A DNA stretch of 18,063 bases from positions 1 through 18,063 of the forward strand of contig JBBTRP010000075.1 of assembly GCA_038065125.1 (NCBI GenBank). The letters run 5' to 3'. The notes beneath the pieces were generated by a model that was not told the origin of the DNA, did not search any database, and saw only the letters and a program-made list of their open reading frames with translations. A program made the translations under genes and the position numbers. This DNA is from JBBTRP01 sp038065125 (GTDB lineage Bacteria; Patescibacteriota; Patescibacteriia; JACQRZ01). Position 1 is the first letter of the stretch, and each line of letters starts with the position of its first letter. Below, in pieces: positions 6,295 through 12,888 of the stretch.

Positions 6295-7059
6295 ATGAAT
6301 CTGGTAAAAATTCTTCACGAATTAGGCTTAACCGAGAATCAATCTCGCGTCTACGTCTCGGCCTTACAGCTTGGCGATTCTTCGGTTTTACAGCTCGCAA
6401 AGGCTTCGGGCCTCAAGCGGCCGTCCGTGTACTTGATTCTTGATGAGCTTGAACGGCTACGCTTAGTTACGCGTAAAACGAGAGGGAAAAAAATCGCCTA
6501 CACTGCCGCCTCCCCTGAAAACATCGTCGACAGTCTCCAGAACAAACTAAACCTGGCACAAACGATTCTTCCATCTCTTAAAGCGATCCATAATGTTAAT
6601 CCCGAAAAACCCATAATTCGCATCGCAGAAAACGTTCCGGATGTTCAGGCAATCTACGTCGGGATTTTCGCCCATCTTAAAAACCATCCACAGGAAGAGC
6701 TCATCATTTATGGCGCTCTTCAAGATGCGGTCCAGTATTTCCGCTCGTCCGTTGTCGACTATTTTTACGACATCATGCGGCAGTCAAAAAATCAGATCCG
6801 CGAACTCGGCAATGACGATACGGAAACGCGGCACTATTTTAAAAAATCGCATCGTCTCAATCCGCACCATGAGCTCCGTCTCGTCAGATCTGATTTTGAT
6901 GGAGGTTTTACGATGACAGACAACATGCTGTACGGAAATACGCTCGTCATTTTTTCGGTTACCCGGCAGATCTTTGCCGTTACGATCGAGTCGGCAAGCG
7001 TTACTCAAACCTATCGAACACTCTTTGATATGGCGTGGTGCAGCGGAAAAGTGCTTTAA
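6295..7059 (+). CDS. TrmB-family transcriptional regulator (first of two)
   Basis: This 254-residue protein has an N-terminal winged helix at about residues 3-75. It begins LHELGLTENQSRVYVSALQLG, has the recognition helix around LAKASGLKRPSVYLILDELE and the wing at RKTRGKKIAYTA, as in TrmB and archaeal-type sugar regulators. A short coiled segment (about 78-100) leads to a C-terminal effector domain of about 150 residues that may bind a small ligand. It shares this layout with the protein at 9651-10445. The ATG at 6295 lies just downstream of the operator cluster with no Shine-Dalgarno site. The ligand is unknown. A role for both regulators in sugar or surface-polymer genes is inference. Confidence 0.85.
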   Translation: MNLVKILHELGLTENQSRVYVSALQLGDSSVLQLAKASGLKRPSVYLILDELERLRLVTRKTRGKKIAYTAASPENIVDSLQNKLNLAQTILPSLKAIHNVNPEKPIIRIAENVPDVQAIYVGIFAHLKNHPQEELIIYGALQDAVQYFRSSVVDYFYDIMRQSKNQIRELGNDDTETRHYFKKSHRLNPHHELRLVRSDFDGGFTMTDNMLYGNTLVIFSVTRQIFAVTIESASVTQTYRTLFDMAWCSGKVL

Positions 7060-7091
7060 GATTCGGGGGGCTGCGGTGTCATATTGTTTTT

Positions 7092-7745
7092 ATGAGGAAC
7101 CGTGCGTTCAAAATTATTGCTACTTCAATTGCTCTTCTCGGTCTGGTTGGACAACCGGCGAGTGCGCTCACTGTGCAGAAGGTGCCGTTTGTGTCGCAGG
7201 CGCCGATGGGGCGATGGAGTGATGCGCGTCAGCAAAATGGGTGTGAAGAGGCGTCTGTCATGATGGCAATGGCGTGGGTGCGCGGGAAAACTCTGACCAA
7301 ACAGAAAGCCGAGCAGGATATCATCGCCGTTTCAAAATTTGAAGAAAAGAAGTACGGCTCGTCCACCGACACCTCTGCACAAGACACGGCACGAAGGATT
7401 CTGAAAGGGTATTTCAAGTACGACCGCTGGGTTGTCGCGCCCATCGTGTCGCCCAACGATATTATTCGGGAGTTGAATAAAGGAAAGATCGCGATCGTTC
7501 CCGTCAACGGACGCGCGCTGAAAAATCCCTACTACAAACCGCCGGGGCCCCGCTATCACATGCTCGTCATTATCGGCTACGATTCAACAACCAAGCAGTT
7601 CATCACGAACGACCCAGGAACACGACGCGGAGCGGGGTATCGGTATGGAAGGAATCGGCTTTTTCAAGCGCTGCGCGACTATCCTAGCGGGGAACACCAG
7701 CCGATTGCTGTGAAGAAGAAATTTGCAATTTTTATTGAAAAATAA
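7092..7745 (+). CDS. Secreted C39-type cysteine peptidase (peptidase_C39_2-like)
   Basis: This 217-residue protein begins with a clear Sec signal peptide (basic MRNRAFK, hydrophobic core, likely cut after PASA at residue 25). The catalytic triad of the C39-like fold is visible: Cys51 in QNGCEEAS, His156 in RYHMLVIIGYD and Asp174 in TNDPGT. It should act outside the cytoplasmic membrane on peptides or on cell-wall-linked proteins. Unlike bacteriocin exporters it is not fused to an ABC transporter. The frame is open from 7035, but the ATG at 7092 starts the signal peptide and is preferred. It lies 32 nt after the regulator stop codon; TATTGT just upstream could be a -10. Confidence 0.85.
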   Translation: MRNRAFKIIATSIALLGLVGQPASALTVQKVPFVSQAPMGRWSDARQQNGCEEASVMMAMAWVRGKTLTKQKAEQDIIAVSKFEEKKYGSSTDTSAQDTARRILKGYFKYDRWVVAPIVSPNDIIRELNKGKIAIVPVNGRALKNPYYKPPGPRYHMLVIIGYDSTTKQFITNDPGTRRGAGYRYGRNRLFQALRDYPSGEHQPIAVKKKFAIFIEK

Positions 7746-7748
7746 GCC

Positions 7749-7787
7749 CTGTACAAGGCCGATGTGCCTGTGCAGCCCTAATTTTTT
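7749..7787 (+). terminator. Possible terminator after the C39 gene
   Basis: CTGTACA and GGC pair with GCC and TGTGCAG, giving about ten base pairs with one bulged A and a G-U pair. A run of six Ts follows at 7782-7787, 7 nt after the stem. Confidence 0.45.
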
Positions 7788-7845
7788 AGAGTTTTGTTGG
7801 ATTGAAATTGCTTATTGTGATGGCGAAATTCCCGGATGAGAAGGG

Positions 7846-7960
7846 TTGACTTTTTGTTAGTGCTGTACTAGGGTCACCCCAGATCAAGCGGCTTTCCCGG
7901 AGGAAAAGTCGTATTTGATAGTACATTTCATCGATCAGAGCTTCAGAAGAGAGGAGGTGA
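7846..7960 (+). promoter_or_regulatory. Promoter and leader of the 435-aa gene
   Basis: TTGACT (7846-7851) stands upstream of TACTAG (7866-7871, short 14-nt spacing) or TAGGGT (17-nt spacing). A leader of about 95 nt follows, with an imperfect hairpin CGGCTTTCC / GGAAAAGTCG near 7889-7913 and a near-perfect Shine-Dalgarno site GAGGAGGTGA at 7951-7960, six bases before the TTG start. Confidence 0.45.
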
Positions 7961-7966
7961 TAAACC

Positions 7967-9274
7967 TTGAAGAAGCTAAACGAACTCGGCCCGATATTCC
8001 CGCTGCTGATCCCGTGCTTCGTATTCACGGAGCCGGTCAAGGCGAATGAATACATTCGCGATTTGCGATCGGCTCTCACGCCGAAGCAACTAAAGAATGT
8101 AACCGTCGTCAAGTCCGGAACAGAGACCTACATCTCAGTACCGGACTGGCAACAATACGTTAGGTTCCTTCAGGATCACCTCGTCTTCCTCTCTCTGCAG
8201 CAAGAAGAGGGGATTTGGGAGGTGACCATCGGCAAAAAGAGGCGGCAAGGATTCAGGGTGCCGAAAGGCGCCGAGGTGTCCTTCATAGCGCTTCAGGGCG
8301 TACACCTCTACACGCGGGTCGTCCGCAGAATGCCTGACAGTCTCACCTGGCTCCAAAAAGCCATTCACGGACCAAAGGAGTGCGCGACCGCATGTGGAGG
8401 CGCGGATACGCTTCTCAAGAATGTTGAGACCGTACCCCGGAACGACGGACGTCAACCGCTTACAGCGTTTGCCGGCAAAGAAGGACGAATGGTCGTCGTT
8501 ACAACTGAACTCCTCTATGAGGAAGTGCTCGCAGAGTGCATCGGTTGTGCGATCGGAGCAATCTCGCATGTCTTCTTCCTTTCCTTTGCGCCGATAAAGA
8601 GCCGGGATGGTGGTGTAAGCGTCCGCATCTTCTGCAAGTGGCTCACAGGCCGCTCAGATGATCCGGACACGCCGGAGATTCCCGAGGTTTTCGGTATGGA
8701 CCCGACGTGGCAAAGGCTCTACCACAAAGCCTGCAAGCAATTCAAGCAGAGTTGCGTGGCCTTTGCCCGGTCGGCAGAGGATGGACGATTGCTTGCGCGC
8801 GCACGCATCGAACACGAGCTGTTCTTCGCGCGACATCGTGAGCTCAAGCAAAAAGTTGCGCGGGACCACGACACGTTTGGAGCGTGGTGGCAGACGCTCA
8901 GGTCTCTGGGTGGCGCGAACCTGTCGCGCAGACGAACGCAACTCATCCGCGGTTTTCTGCCGTCTAGGGTTGAAATCGCAGATCTGTTCACCGGCAACCT
9001 TCCGCGCTTCATGTCGTACCGCCGGCGAGTGTGCTCGCTGGGATGGGACGACGCACTCGCAACCGTCCGGGAGTCCTGGCAGCTCTATGTGGTGTTCCAG
9101 GAACACCTGTGGGAGCGGGGGCGGATGGTGTCGCTTGAGGACACACGAAGCCTGTTCTGGCAGCTCCTCGAGTGCCACCCGTGCACGGAAGAACGACGAA
9201 CTCAGTTGTGGTCAATGGCCGAGAACGACATCGCGCCGAATGACCGATTCTGGGATCCGTCAGAACTCCCCTAA
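7967..9274 (+). CDS. Unrecognised 435-aa soluble protein
   Basis: No family was recognised. The start is TTG at 7967, supported by the strong Shine-Dalgarno site GAGGAGGTGA just upstream. The product is basic, without a clear signal peptide or transmembrane helix apart from a moderately hydrophobic ECIGCAIGAISHVFFLSFAP stretch at about residues 190-209. The N-terminal half looks alpha/beta; the C-terminal half (about 245-435) is helical and rich in Arg and Trp, with a basic FLPSRVEIADLF region. Cysteines occur as CIGC and CHPC pairs. It has its own promoter, leader and terminator and stands alone. Distant homology to phage, plasmid or defence proteins cannot be judged without a profile search. 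Stop is TAA, inside the terminator stem. Confidence 0.75.
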   Translation: MKKLNELGPIFPLLIPCFVFTEPVKANEYIRDLRSALTPKQLKNVTVVKSGTETYISVPDWQQYVRFLQDHLVFLSLQQEEGIWEVTIGKKRRQGFRVPKGAEVSFIALQGVHLYTRVVRRMPDSLTWLQKAIHGPKECATACGGADTLLKNVETVPRNDGRQPLTAFAGKEGRMVVVTTELLYEEVLAECIGCAIGAISHVFFLSFAPIKSRDGGVSVRIFCKWLTGRSDDPDTPEIPEVFGMDPTWQRLYHKACKQFKQSCVAFARSAEDGRLLARARIEHELFFARHRELKQKVARDHDTFGAWWQTLRSLGGANLSRRRTQLIRGFLPSRVEIADLFTGNLPRFMSYRRRVCSLGWDDALATVRESWQLYVVFQEHLWERGRMVSLEDTRSLFWQLLECHPCTEERRTQLWSMAENDIAPNDRFWDPSELP

Positions 9275-9307
9275 ACCGCGTTTTCGATTCATGAGGACGC
9301 GGTTTTT
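9273..9307 (+). terminator. Terminator after the 435-aa gene
   Basis: An 8-bp stem AAACCGCG / CGCGGTTT with a 17-nt loop continues into TTTTT. Confidence 0.85.
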
Positions 9308-9332
9308 ATCTTTGAAAATAAAGTGTCAAGAA

Positions 9333-9349
9333 AGTGCTTGACAAGCACT
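9333..9349. promoter_or_regulatory. Perfect 17-bp palindromic operator over a -35 box
   Basis: AGTGCTTGACAAGCACT has two perfect 8-bp arms around a single central A, and the -35 hexamer TTGACA lies in its centre. A second inverted repeat, TGTCAAG (9324-9330) with CTTGACA (9337-9343), overlaps it. A repressor bound here would block RNA polymerase directly. Confidence 0.7.
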
Positions 9350-9366
9350 ATTTTTTCAAATATAAT
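9338..9366 (+). promoter_or_regulatory. Consensus sigma-70-type promoter
   Basis: TTGACA (9338-9343), a 17-nt spacer and TATAAT (9361-9366) match both hexamers exactly. Transcription should start near 9373 and end at the terminator at 9609-9635. Confidence 0.85.
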
Positions 9367-9487
9367 GAATTTTAAGTCGCTTCCGGGTTGCACGGCGTAC
9401 GTTGAGCGGAACTCCTCAAGAGGAGTCCAATCACATTCTTTGCCGGTTTGGTAACATCGGGACTTGCGACTGAGAAAGGAGTGGCGC

Positions 9488-9586
9488 ATGCTTATCCTCT
9501 CAACGAGGAATAGCGGCGACCTCCGAGGCCAACCGGACTGGATGTCCGGAGGGCGTCGGAAGCCTCGACCGACCAAAAGTCGGTAG
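9488..9586 (+). CDS. Small ORF, 32 aa, Arg/Pro/Gly-rich
   Basis: ATG at 9488 is preceded by AAAGGAG (9475-9481) at ideal spacing, and TAG ends the frame at 9586. The product starts MLILSTRNSGDLRG and ends with a basic RRKPRPTKSR tail. The codons also form RNA helices, so the reading frame could be fortuitous. It lies in the transcript from the palindromic promoter. No family recognised. Confidence 0.45.
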   Translation: MLILSTRNSGDLRGQPDWMSGGRRKPRPTKSR

Positions 9587-9608
9587 CGCCCTCTAGGCAC
9601 CCCAACAA

Positions 9609-9635
9609 GGGCTCTTCATTGAAGAGCCCGTTCTA
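9609..9635 (+). terminator. Terminator of the 9373 transcript
   Basis: A perfect 9-bp stem GGGCTCTTC / GAAGAGCCC with a 3-nt loop is followed by a T-rich tail. It separates the transcript from the convergent regulator gene. Confidence 0.85.
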
Positions 9636-9650
9636 TTTTCTACACGATTT

Positions 9651-10445
9651 TTACTCCCCCACTCCATCACTCGTATCTTCCGGCTGGTCGACGTACGGTG
9701 CGCGGGCGTTCTCTCGGTCAAGTTCGCGGCGCGCAAGCTCAAAGAGAACTCTAAACGCGTCTGCAATCGCATGGTTCTCAATCACGACCGAGTGCAGCTT
9801 TCCCTCAAAAGAAAAACAGGCGATTTTATCATCGTACACATTGATCGCGGACTTGAATCCGCGGAACTCTTCGGGAAGGATATACGTTTCCGGCGACAGG
9901 CTTTTTCGCATCGGCTCGTGCGTGTAGAGCGCGGTGATCCTCGTGCCGATATTTTTCAAACTCTTGAGCGTGTTATGGAGTGTTCCGGGCGGGATAAACA
10001 TGCGCTTTGCTTCGAGGTCGTACATCTCGTGCATCTGCTTGCATTTTGACTGGCGCATCTCCTCATACATCGCGAGAAACCCCTCCTTACCCTCGAACAA
10101 TCGGACGACCGGACGCGTCCCGCTCACTTTGAGCTTGAGTTCAGGGAGTAAGCCCTCAAGGTCGGCGACCTGATCTTTAAGTTCCACCTCTTTTCTCTGC
10201 GCATAGGAAAGAAGTCGCTCTGGCTGCTCGGCCAGATAATACTTCTTCTTCCCGCGAAGCATCGAGGACATGAGTCCGCGACTGGTCAGCTCGTCAATAA
10301 CTCCGTACGTCGCCTGACGCGATAAGTTGGTAACTTTTGTCAGCTCCAATACCGTGCTCGGACCGTTCTGGAGGGCCGCAAGGTAGGTCGTGATTTCACT
10401 TTCTAAAAAACCGAGTGCGTGAAGAATTGGAGAAATTTCCTTCAT
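9651..10445 (-). CDS. TrmB-family transcriptional regulator (second of two)
   Basis: This 264-residue protein has the same build as the regulator at 6295. A winged helix at about residues 3-75 (LHALGFLESEITTYLAALQNG, then LTKVTNLSRQATYGVIDELTSRG and wing LRGKKKYYLAE) is followed by a coiled segment (about 82-105). A ligand-type C-terminal domain comes next (from RPVVRLFEGKEGFLAMYEEM). The last 20 residues are polar and acidic. Start is ATG at 10445. It is divergent from the deacetylase with only 43 nt between, so it may regulate that gene. It is convergent with the transcript from the palindromic promoter at 9338, another candidate target. Both links are inference from position. Confidence 0.85.
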   Translation of the reverse strand: MKEISPILHALGFLESEITTYLAALQNGPSTVLELTKVTNLSRQATYGVIDELTSRGLMSSMLRGKKKYYLAEQPERLLSYAQRKEVELKDQVADLEGLLPELKLKVSGTRPVVRLFEGKEGFLAMYEEMRQSKCKQMHEMYDLEAKRMFIPPGTLHNTLKSLKNIGTRITALYTHEPMRKSLSPETYILPEEFRGFKSAINVYDDKIACFSFEGKLHSVVIENHAIADAFRVLFELARRELDRENARAPYVDQPEDTSDGVGE

Positions 10446-10488
10446 AGAGAATAGTTATTTCTTGAAACCCTAGCATTTTTCTGCAAAA

Positions 10489-11367
10489 ATGCAATTCATA
10501 CATCGTATGATCAAATTTCAAAAATCTCCATCAAGTTTGTTTCTCGCGCTTTTGGTCGCGTTTTCCGTGATCGCGTTTCCGGGCCTCTCAGCTCCTGCCG
10601 TGGAGGAACCGCTCCCCGACGAGCGCCCCTCGATTGCGACTCGAGTAAAAGAAAAAGCGGTTGCGCTGATCGACCGAGATGCGATCCGTGTGCCGATCAT
10701 CCTCTACCATCACGTCCGCCCGATTAGTAACGATATGGATCAGTTGGGCAAGGACCTCTCCGTCACGCCCGAACGCTTCAGCGGACATCTCGCCGAGTTC
10801 AAAAAGCAAGGATTTCACACCATCGGTCTCCAGGATTTTGCCGATGCACTGGAAAAGAAAAAACCTCTTCCCTCAAAGCCCGTAATTTTTACGTTTGATG
10901 ACGGCTACGAGAACGCGTACACAGTCGCGCTCCCGATCCTTGAGCGTCATGGCATGACGGGAACGGTGTTTGTGATCGGCAATGCGGTTGGGACTCCGGG
11001 GTATCTCTCGTGGGGGCAGCTCGAGGACATGGTTGATAGTGGTGTGTTTGAAATTCAATCGCACTCGCTCAATCATCCGGACCTCGCATCACTCTCTCCC
11101 GAACTTCTTCGATATGAACTTCTGGGAAGTAAAGACTTGCTTGAGTCGCGACTTGGGCTTCCCATGACATTTTTATGTTACCCGTATGGAAAATATAGCG
11201 CCCAGGTTGCCGACGCGGCGAAACACGCCGGATACCGCGGCGCGGTCACGACAAAATACGGAACACTCCACACGAAAGGTGCCCTCTTTGAAACGTCGCG
11301 CGTGCGTCTGACACAACACGACACCGGCGCGCGCCTGGAAAAAAAGATCCGTTTCCTCGCGCACTAA
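10489..11367 (+). CDS. Secreted polysaccharide deacetylase (CE4/NodB fold)
   Basis: The 292-residue product carries the NodB homology domain and should remove N- or O-acetyl groups from a cell-wall or surface glycan. Numbering from the alternative ATG at 10507, motif 1 is TFDDGY at 129-134 (catalytic base and metal-binding aspartate). Motif 2 is HSLNHP at 186-191, holding the two metal-binding histidines, and a later motif is CYPYGKY. The YHHV segment near 67-70 is typical of the subgroup. A signal peptide or anchor (LFLALLVAFSVIAFPG) precedes the domain. Either ATG (10489 or 10507) could start it; neither has a Shine-Dalgarno site. The 3' end overlaps convergent ruvB by 4 nt. Confidence 0.92.
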   Translation: MQFIHRMIKFQKSPSSLFLALLVAFSVIAFPGLSAPAVEEPLPDERPSIATRVKEKAVALIDRDAIRVPIILYHHVRPISNDMDQLGKDLSVTPERFSGHLAEFKKQGFHTIGLQDFADALEKKKPLPSKPVIFTFDDGYENAYTVALPILERHGMTGTVFVIGNAVGTPGYLSWGQLEDMVDSGVFEIQSHSLNHPDLASLSPELLRYELLGSKDLLESRLGLPMTFLCYPYGKYSAQVADAAKHAGYRGAVTTKYGTLHTKGALFETSRVRLTQHDTGARLEKKIRFLAH

Positions 11368-12389
11368 AGAATGGTGCCCTGGCGACTCTTTGGCAAATCG
11401 ATTCCGAGGTGTGCCCATGCCGCATCGGTTGTTACACGACCGCGGGGCGTGCGATTCAAGAGTCCCTGCTGCATCAGATAAGGTTCGTACACGTCTTCGA
11501 TCGTCTCCATTTCCTCGCCCAAGGATGCAGCGAGCGTATTGAGTCCCACCGGGCCGCCGGAAAATTTCTCAATAATCGCGGAGAGGATTTTGCGATCCAT
11601 ATGGTCAAGACCCTTCTCATCGATACCCAGACGCGAGAGCGCTTGCTCGGCAAGTTCGCGCGTGATACTGCCGTCGCTTCGCACTTGTGCGTAGTCACGG
11701 ATGCGTTTGAGGATGCGGTTTGCGATGCGCGGTGTGGAGCGACTGCGTGCCGCCATGAGATCTGCAGCGTCTTCATCCGCCGGGACACTCATGATGCGTG
11801 CCGAGCGATTGACGATCTTGAGCATGTCGGAGTGATCGTAGAATTCCAGATGAAACAGATTACCGAAACGATCCCGCAACGGCGCGGTCAGCATACTCGT
11901 CTTGGTGGTCGCGCCAATGAGCGTAAACCGTGGAACGTCCAGCCGGATCGTGCGTGCGCCCGGCCCCTTGCCAAGAATAATATCCAAGCAAAAATCCTCC
12001 ATGGCCGGATAGAGACTCTCGGTGATAGTCTTTGAAATACGGTGAATCTCGTCGATGAAAAGAATATCGCCGGGCGAAAGGTTTGTAAGGATCGCAGCGA
12101 GGTCACCCGCGCGCTCCAAGGCGGGACCGGATGTGACTCGAATCCCCACTCCCATCTCACGCGCGATAATGTGGGCCAGGGTTGTTTTTCCCAGACCCGG
12201 CGGCCCCGAGAGGAGGACGTGCTCGAGTGTATCGCCTCGCCCCTTTGCCGCCTCCATCGCAATAGAAAGAATATCCCTGATCTTCTCCTGTCCGATATAA
12301 TCGACAAGCGTCTGCGGCCGGAGAGAAAGGTCAAAACCAACCTCATCATCGGTTTTTAATTTCGGCACAGAAAGTGCTTCTTCAGACAT
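11364..12389 (-). CDS. ruvB: Holliday junction branch migration helicase RuvB
   Basis: This 341-residue AAA+ ATPase drives branch migration of Holliday junctions with RuvA during recombinational repair. Walker A is GPPGLGKT at residues 62-69, Walker B is ILFIDEIH, and sensor 1 is IGATTK followed by the RDRF arginine-finger region. The C-terminal winged helix ends with YLMQQGLLNRTPRGRVTT. Length and order are normal. Start is ATG at 12389. It follows tsaE by 33 nt, a gap filled almost entirely by a heptamer repeat array, and is probably co-transcribed with tsaD and tsaE. ruvA and ruvC are not in the window. Confidence 0.98.
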   Translation of the reverse strand: MSEEALSVPKLKTDDEVGFDLSLRPQTLVDYIGQEKIRDILSIAMEAAKGRGDTLEHVLLSGPPGLGKTTLAHIIAREMGVGIRVTSGPALERAGDLAAILTNLSPGDILFIDEIHRISKTITESLYPAMEDFCLDIILGKGPGARTIRLDVPRFTLIGATTKTSMLTAPLRDRFGNLFHLEFYDHSDMLKIVNRSARIMSVPADEDAADLMAARSRSTPRIANRILKRIRDYAQVRSDGSITRELAEQALSRLGIDEKGLDHMDRKILSAIIEKFSGGPVGLNTLAASLGEEMETIEDVYEPYLMQQGLLNRTPRGRVTTDAAWAHLGIDLPKSRQGTIL

Positions 12390-12398
12390 ACGGTTCGT

Positions 12399-12426
12399 GA
12401 ATCTTGAATCATGAATCCTGAATCAT
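12399..12426. repeat. Heptamer tandem array (4 units) between tsaE and ruvB
   Basis: Four units GAATCTT, GAATCAT, GAATCCT and GAATCAT lie head to tail. The last unit contains the tsaE stop codon (TGA on the minus strand). Same family as the array at 73-107. Confidence 0.8.
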
Positions 12427-12875
12427 TCCAAATTGAATTCTATCCTGATCGCGTCCTTTGGCAAGACTGTGTTCACGCGCTCAGGCCACTCAATCGCGAC
12501 GACGGTGTCACTGTTTCCGAAATACTCATCCCCGCCAATCTCGGCAAGTTGTCCTGCCCGCTCGAGCCGATAACAATCAATATGGACAAGGCGGGAGATC
12601 TGTTTTGAATGAGCGCGGTACACGTTCATGAGTACAAAGGTAGGACTCGTGACAACCTCGGTCACGCCCAGTGCTTTTGCAAGGCCTTTCACGAAAGTTG
12701 TCTTGCCCGCGCCAAGATCACCGTAGAGCGCAATCACCTCTCCACCCTTCAGTGTCAGCGCAAATTCAGCCGCGATGTTCTGAGTAGCCGCATCACTATC
12801 GGCGACAAAGTTTTTTTGATGCGCGCCGCCGATGATTTTTATTCTTCGTCTCCGAGAAAATGTTTCAAGTTTCAT
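12423..12875 (-). CDS. tsaE: tRNA t6A biosynthesis ATPase TsaE
   Basis: This is the ATPase partner of TsaD/TsaB in making N6-threonylcarbamoyladenosine at position 37 of ANN-decoding tRNAs. The 150-residue product has Walker A GDLGAGKTT at about 52-60, the SPTFVLMNVY segment and the HIDCYRLE motif, all typical of TsaE. The ATG at 12875 is chosen; a longer frame opens at a TTG (12896), but that part encodes only a heptamer repeat and overlaps the tsaD stop. Thirteen bases separate it from tsaD. The first residues (MKLETF) also come from the repeat. Confidence 0.95.
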   Translation of the reverse strand: MKLETFSRRRRIKIIGGAHQKNFVADSDAATQNIAAEFALTLKGGEVIALYGDLGAGKTTFVKGLAKALGVTEVVTSPTFVLMNVYRAHSKQISRLVHIDCYRLERAGQLAEIGGDEYFGNSDTVVAIEWPERVNTVLPKDAIRIEFNLE

Positions 12876-12887
12876 GTTCCACGTTTC
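12860..12887. repeat. Heptamer tandem array (4 units) at the tsaD/tsaE junction
   Basis: On the minus strand four 7-nt units (GAAACGT, GGAACAT, GAAACTT, GAAACAT) start one base after the tsaD stop codon and cover the tsaE start codon. The array therefore supplies both spacer and first codons. Confidence 0.8.
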
Positions 12888-12888
12888 A

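Larger units (their letters stand above)
9373..9635 (+). ncRNA. Candidate structured transcript of about 260 nt
   Basis: Between a consensus promoter and a strong terminator lies a GC-rich stretch with several helices: AGTCGC (9375-9380) with GCGACT (9466-9471), GGA-ACTCCT (9408-9416) with AGGAGT-CC (9421-9428), CCGGAC (9533-9538) with GTCCGG (9544-9549), and ACCGAC (9568-9573) with GTCGGT (9579-9584). It does not show the signatures of RNase P RNA, tmRNA or SRP RNA. It may be a noncoding RNA, a regulatory leader for the 32-aa ORF, or both. Confidence 0.5.

Noticed and set aside
7786..8112. Minus-strand 108-aa frame over the leader of the 435-aa gene
   Set aside because: No ribosome site or motif, and it lies antisense to a well-supported start.
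8654..9341. Long frames on both strands overlapping the 435-aa gene
   Set aside because: The frame at 7967 has the Shine-Dalgarno site, promoter region and a terminator directly after its stop codon; the others have none.
9373..9635. RNase P RNA, tmRNA or SRP RNA
   Set aside because: The conserved segments expected for each were looked for by eye and not found.
11409..12035. 208-aa plus-strand frame opposite ruvB
   Set aside because: Antisense shadow of a complete, highly conserved ruvB.
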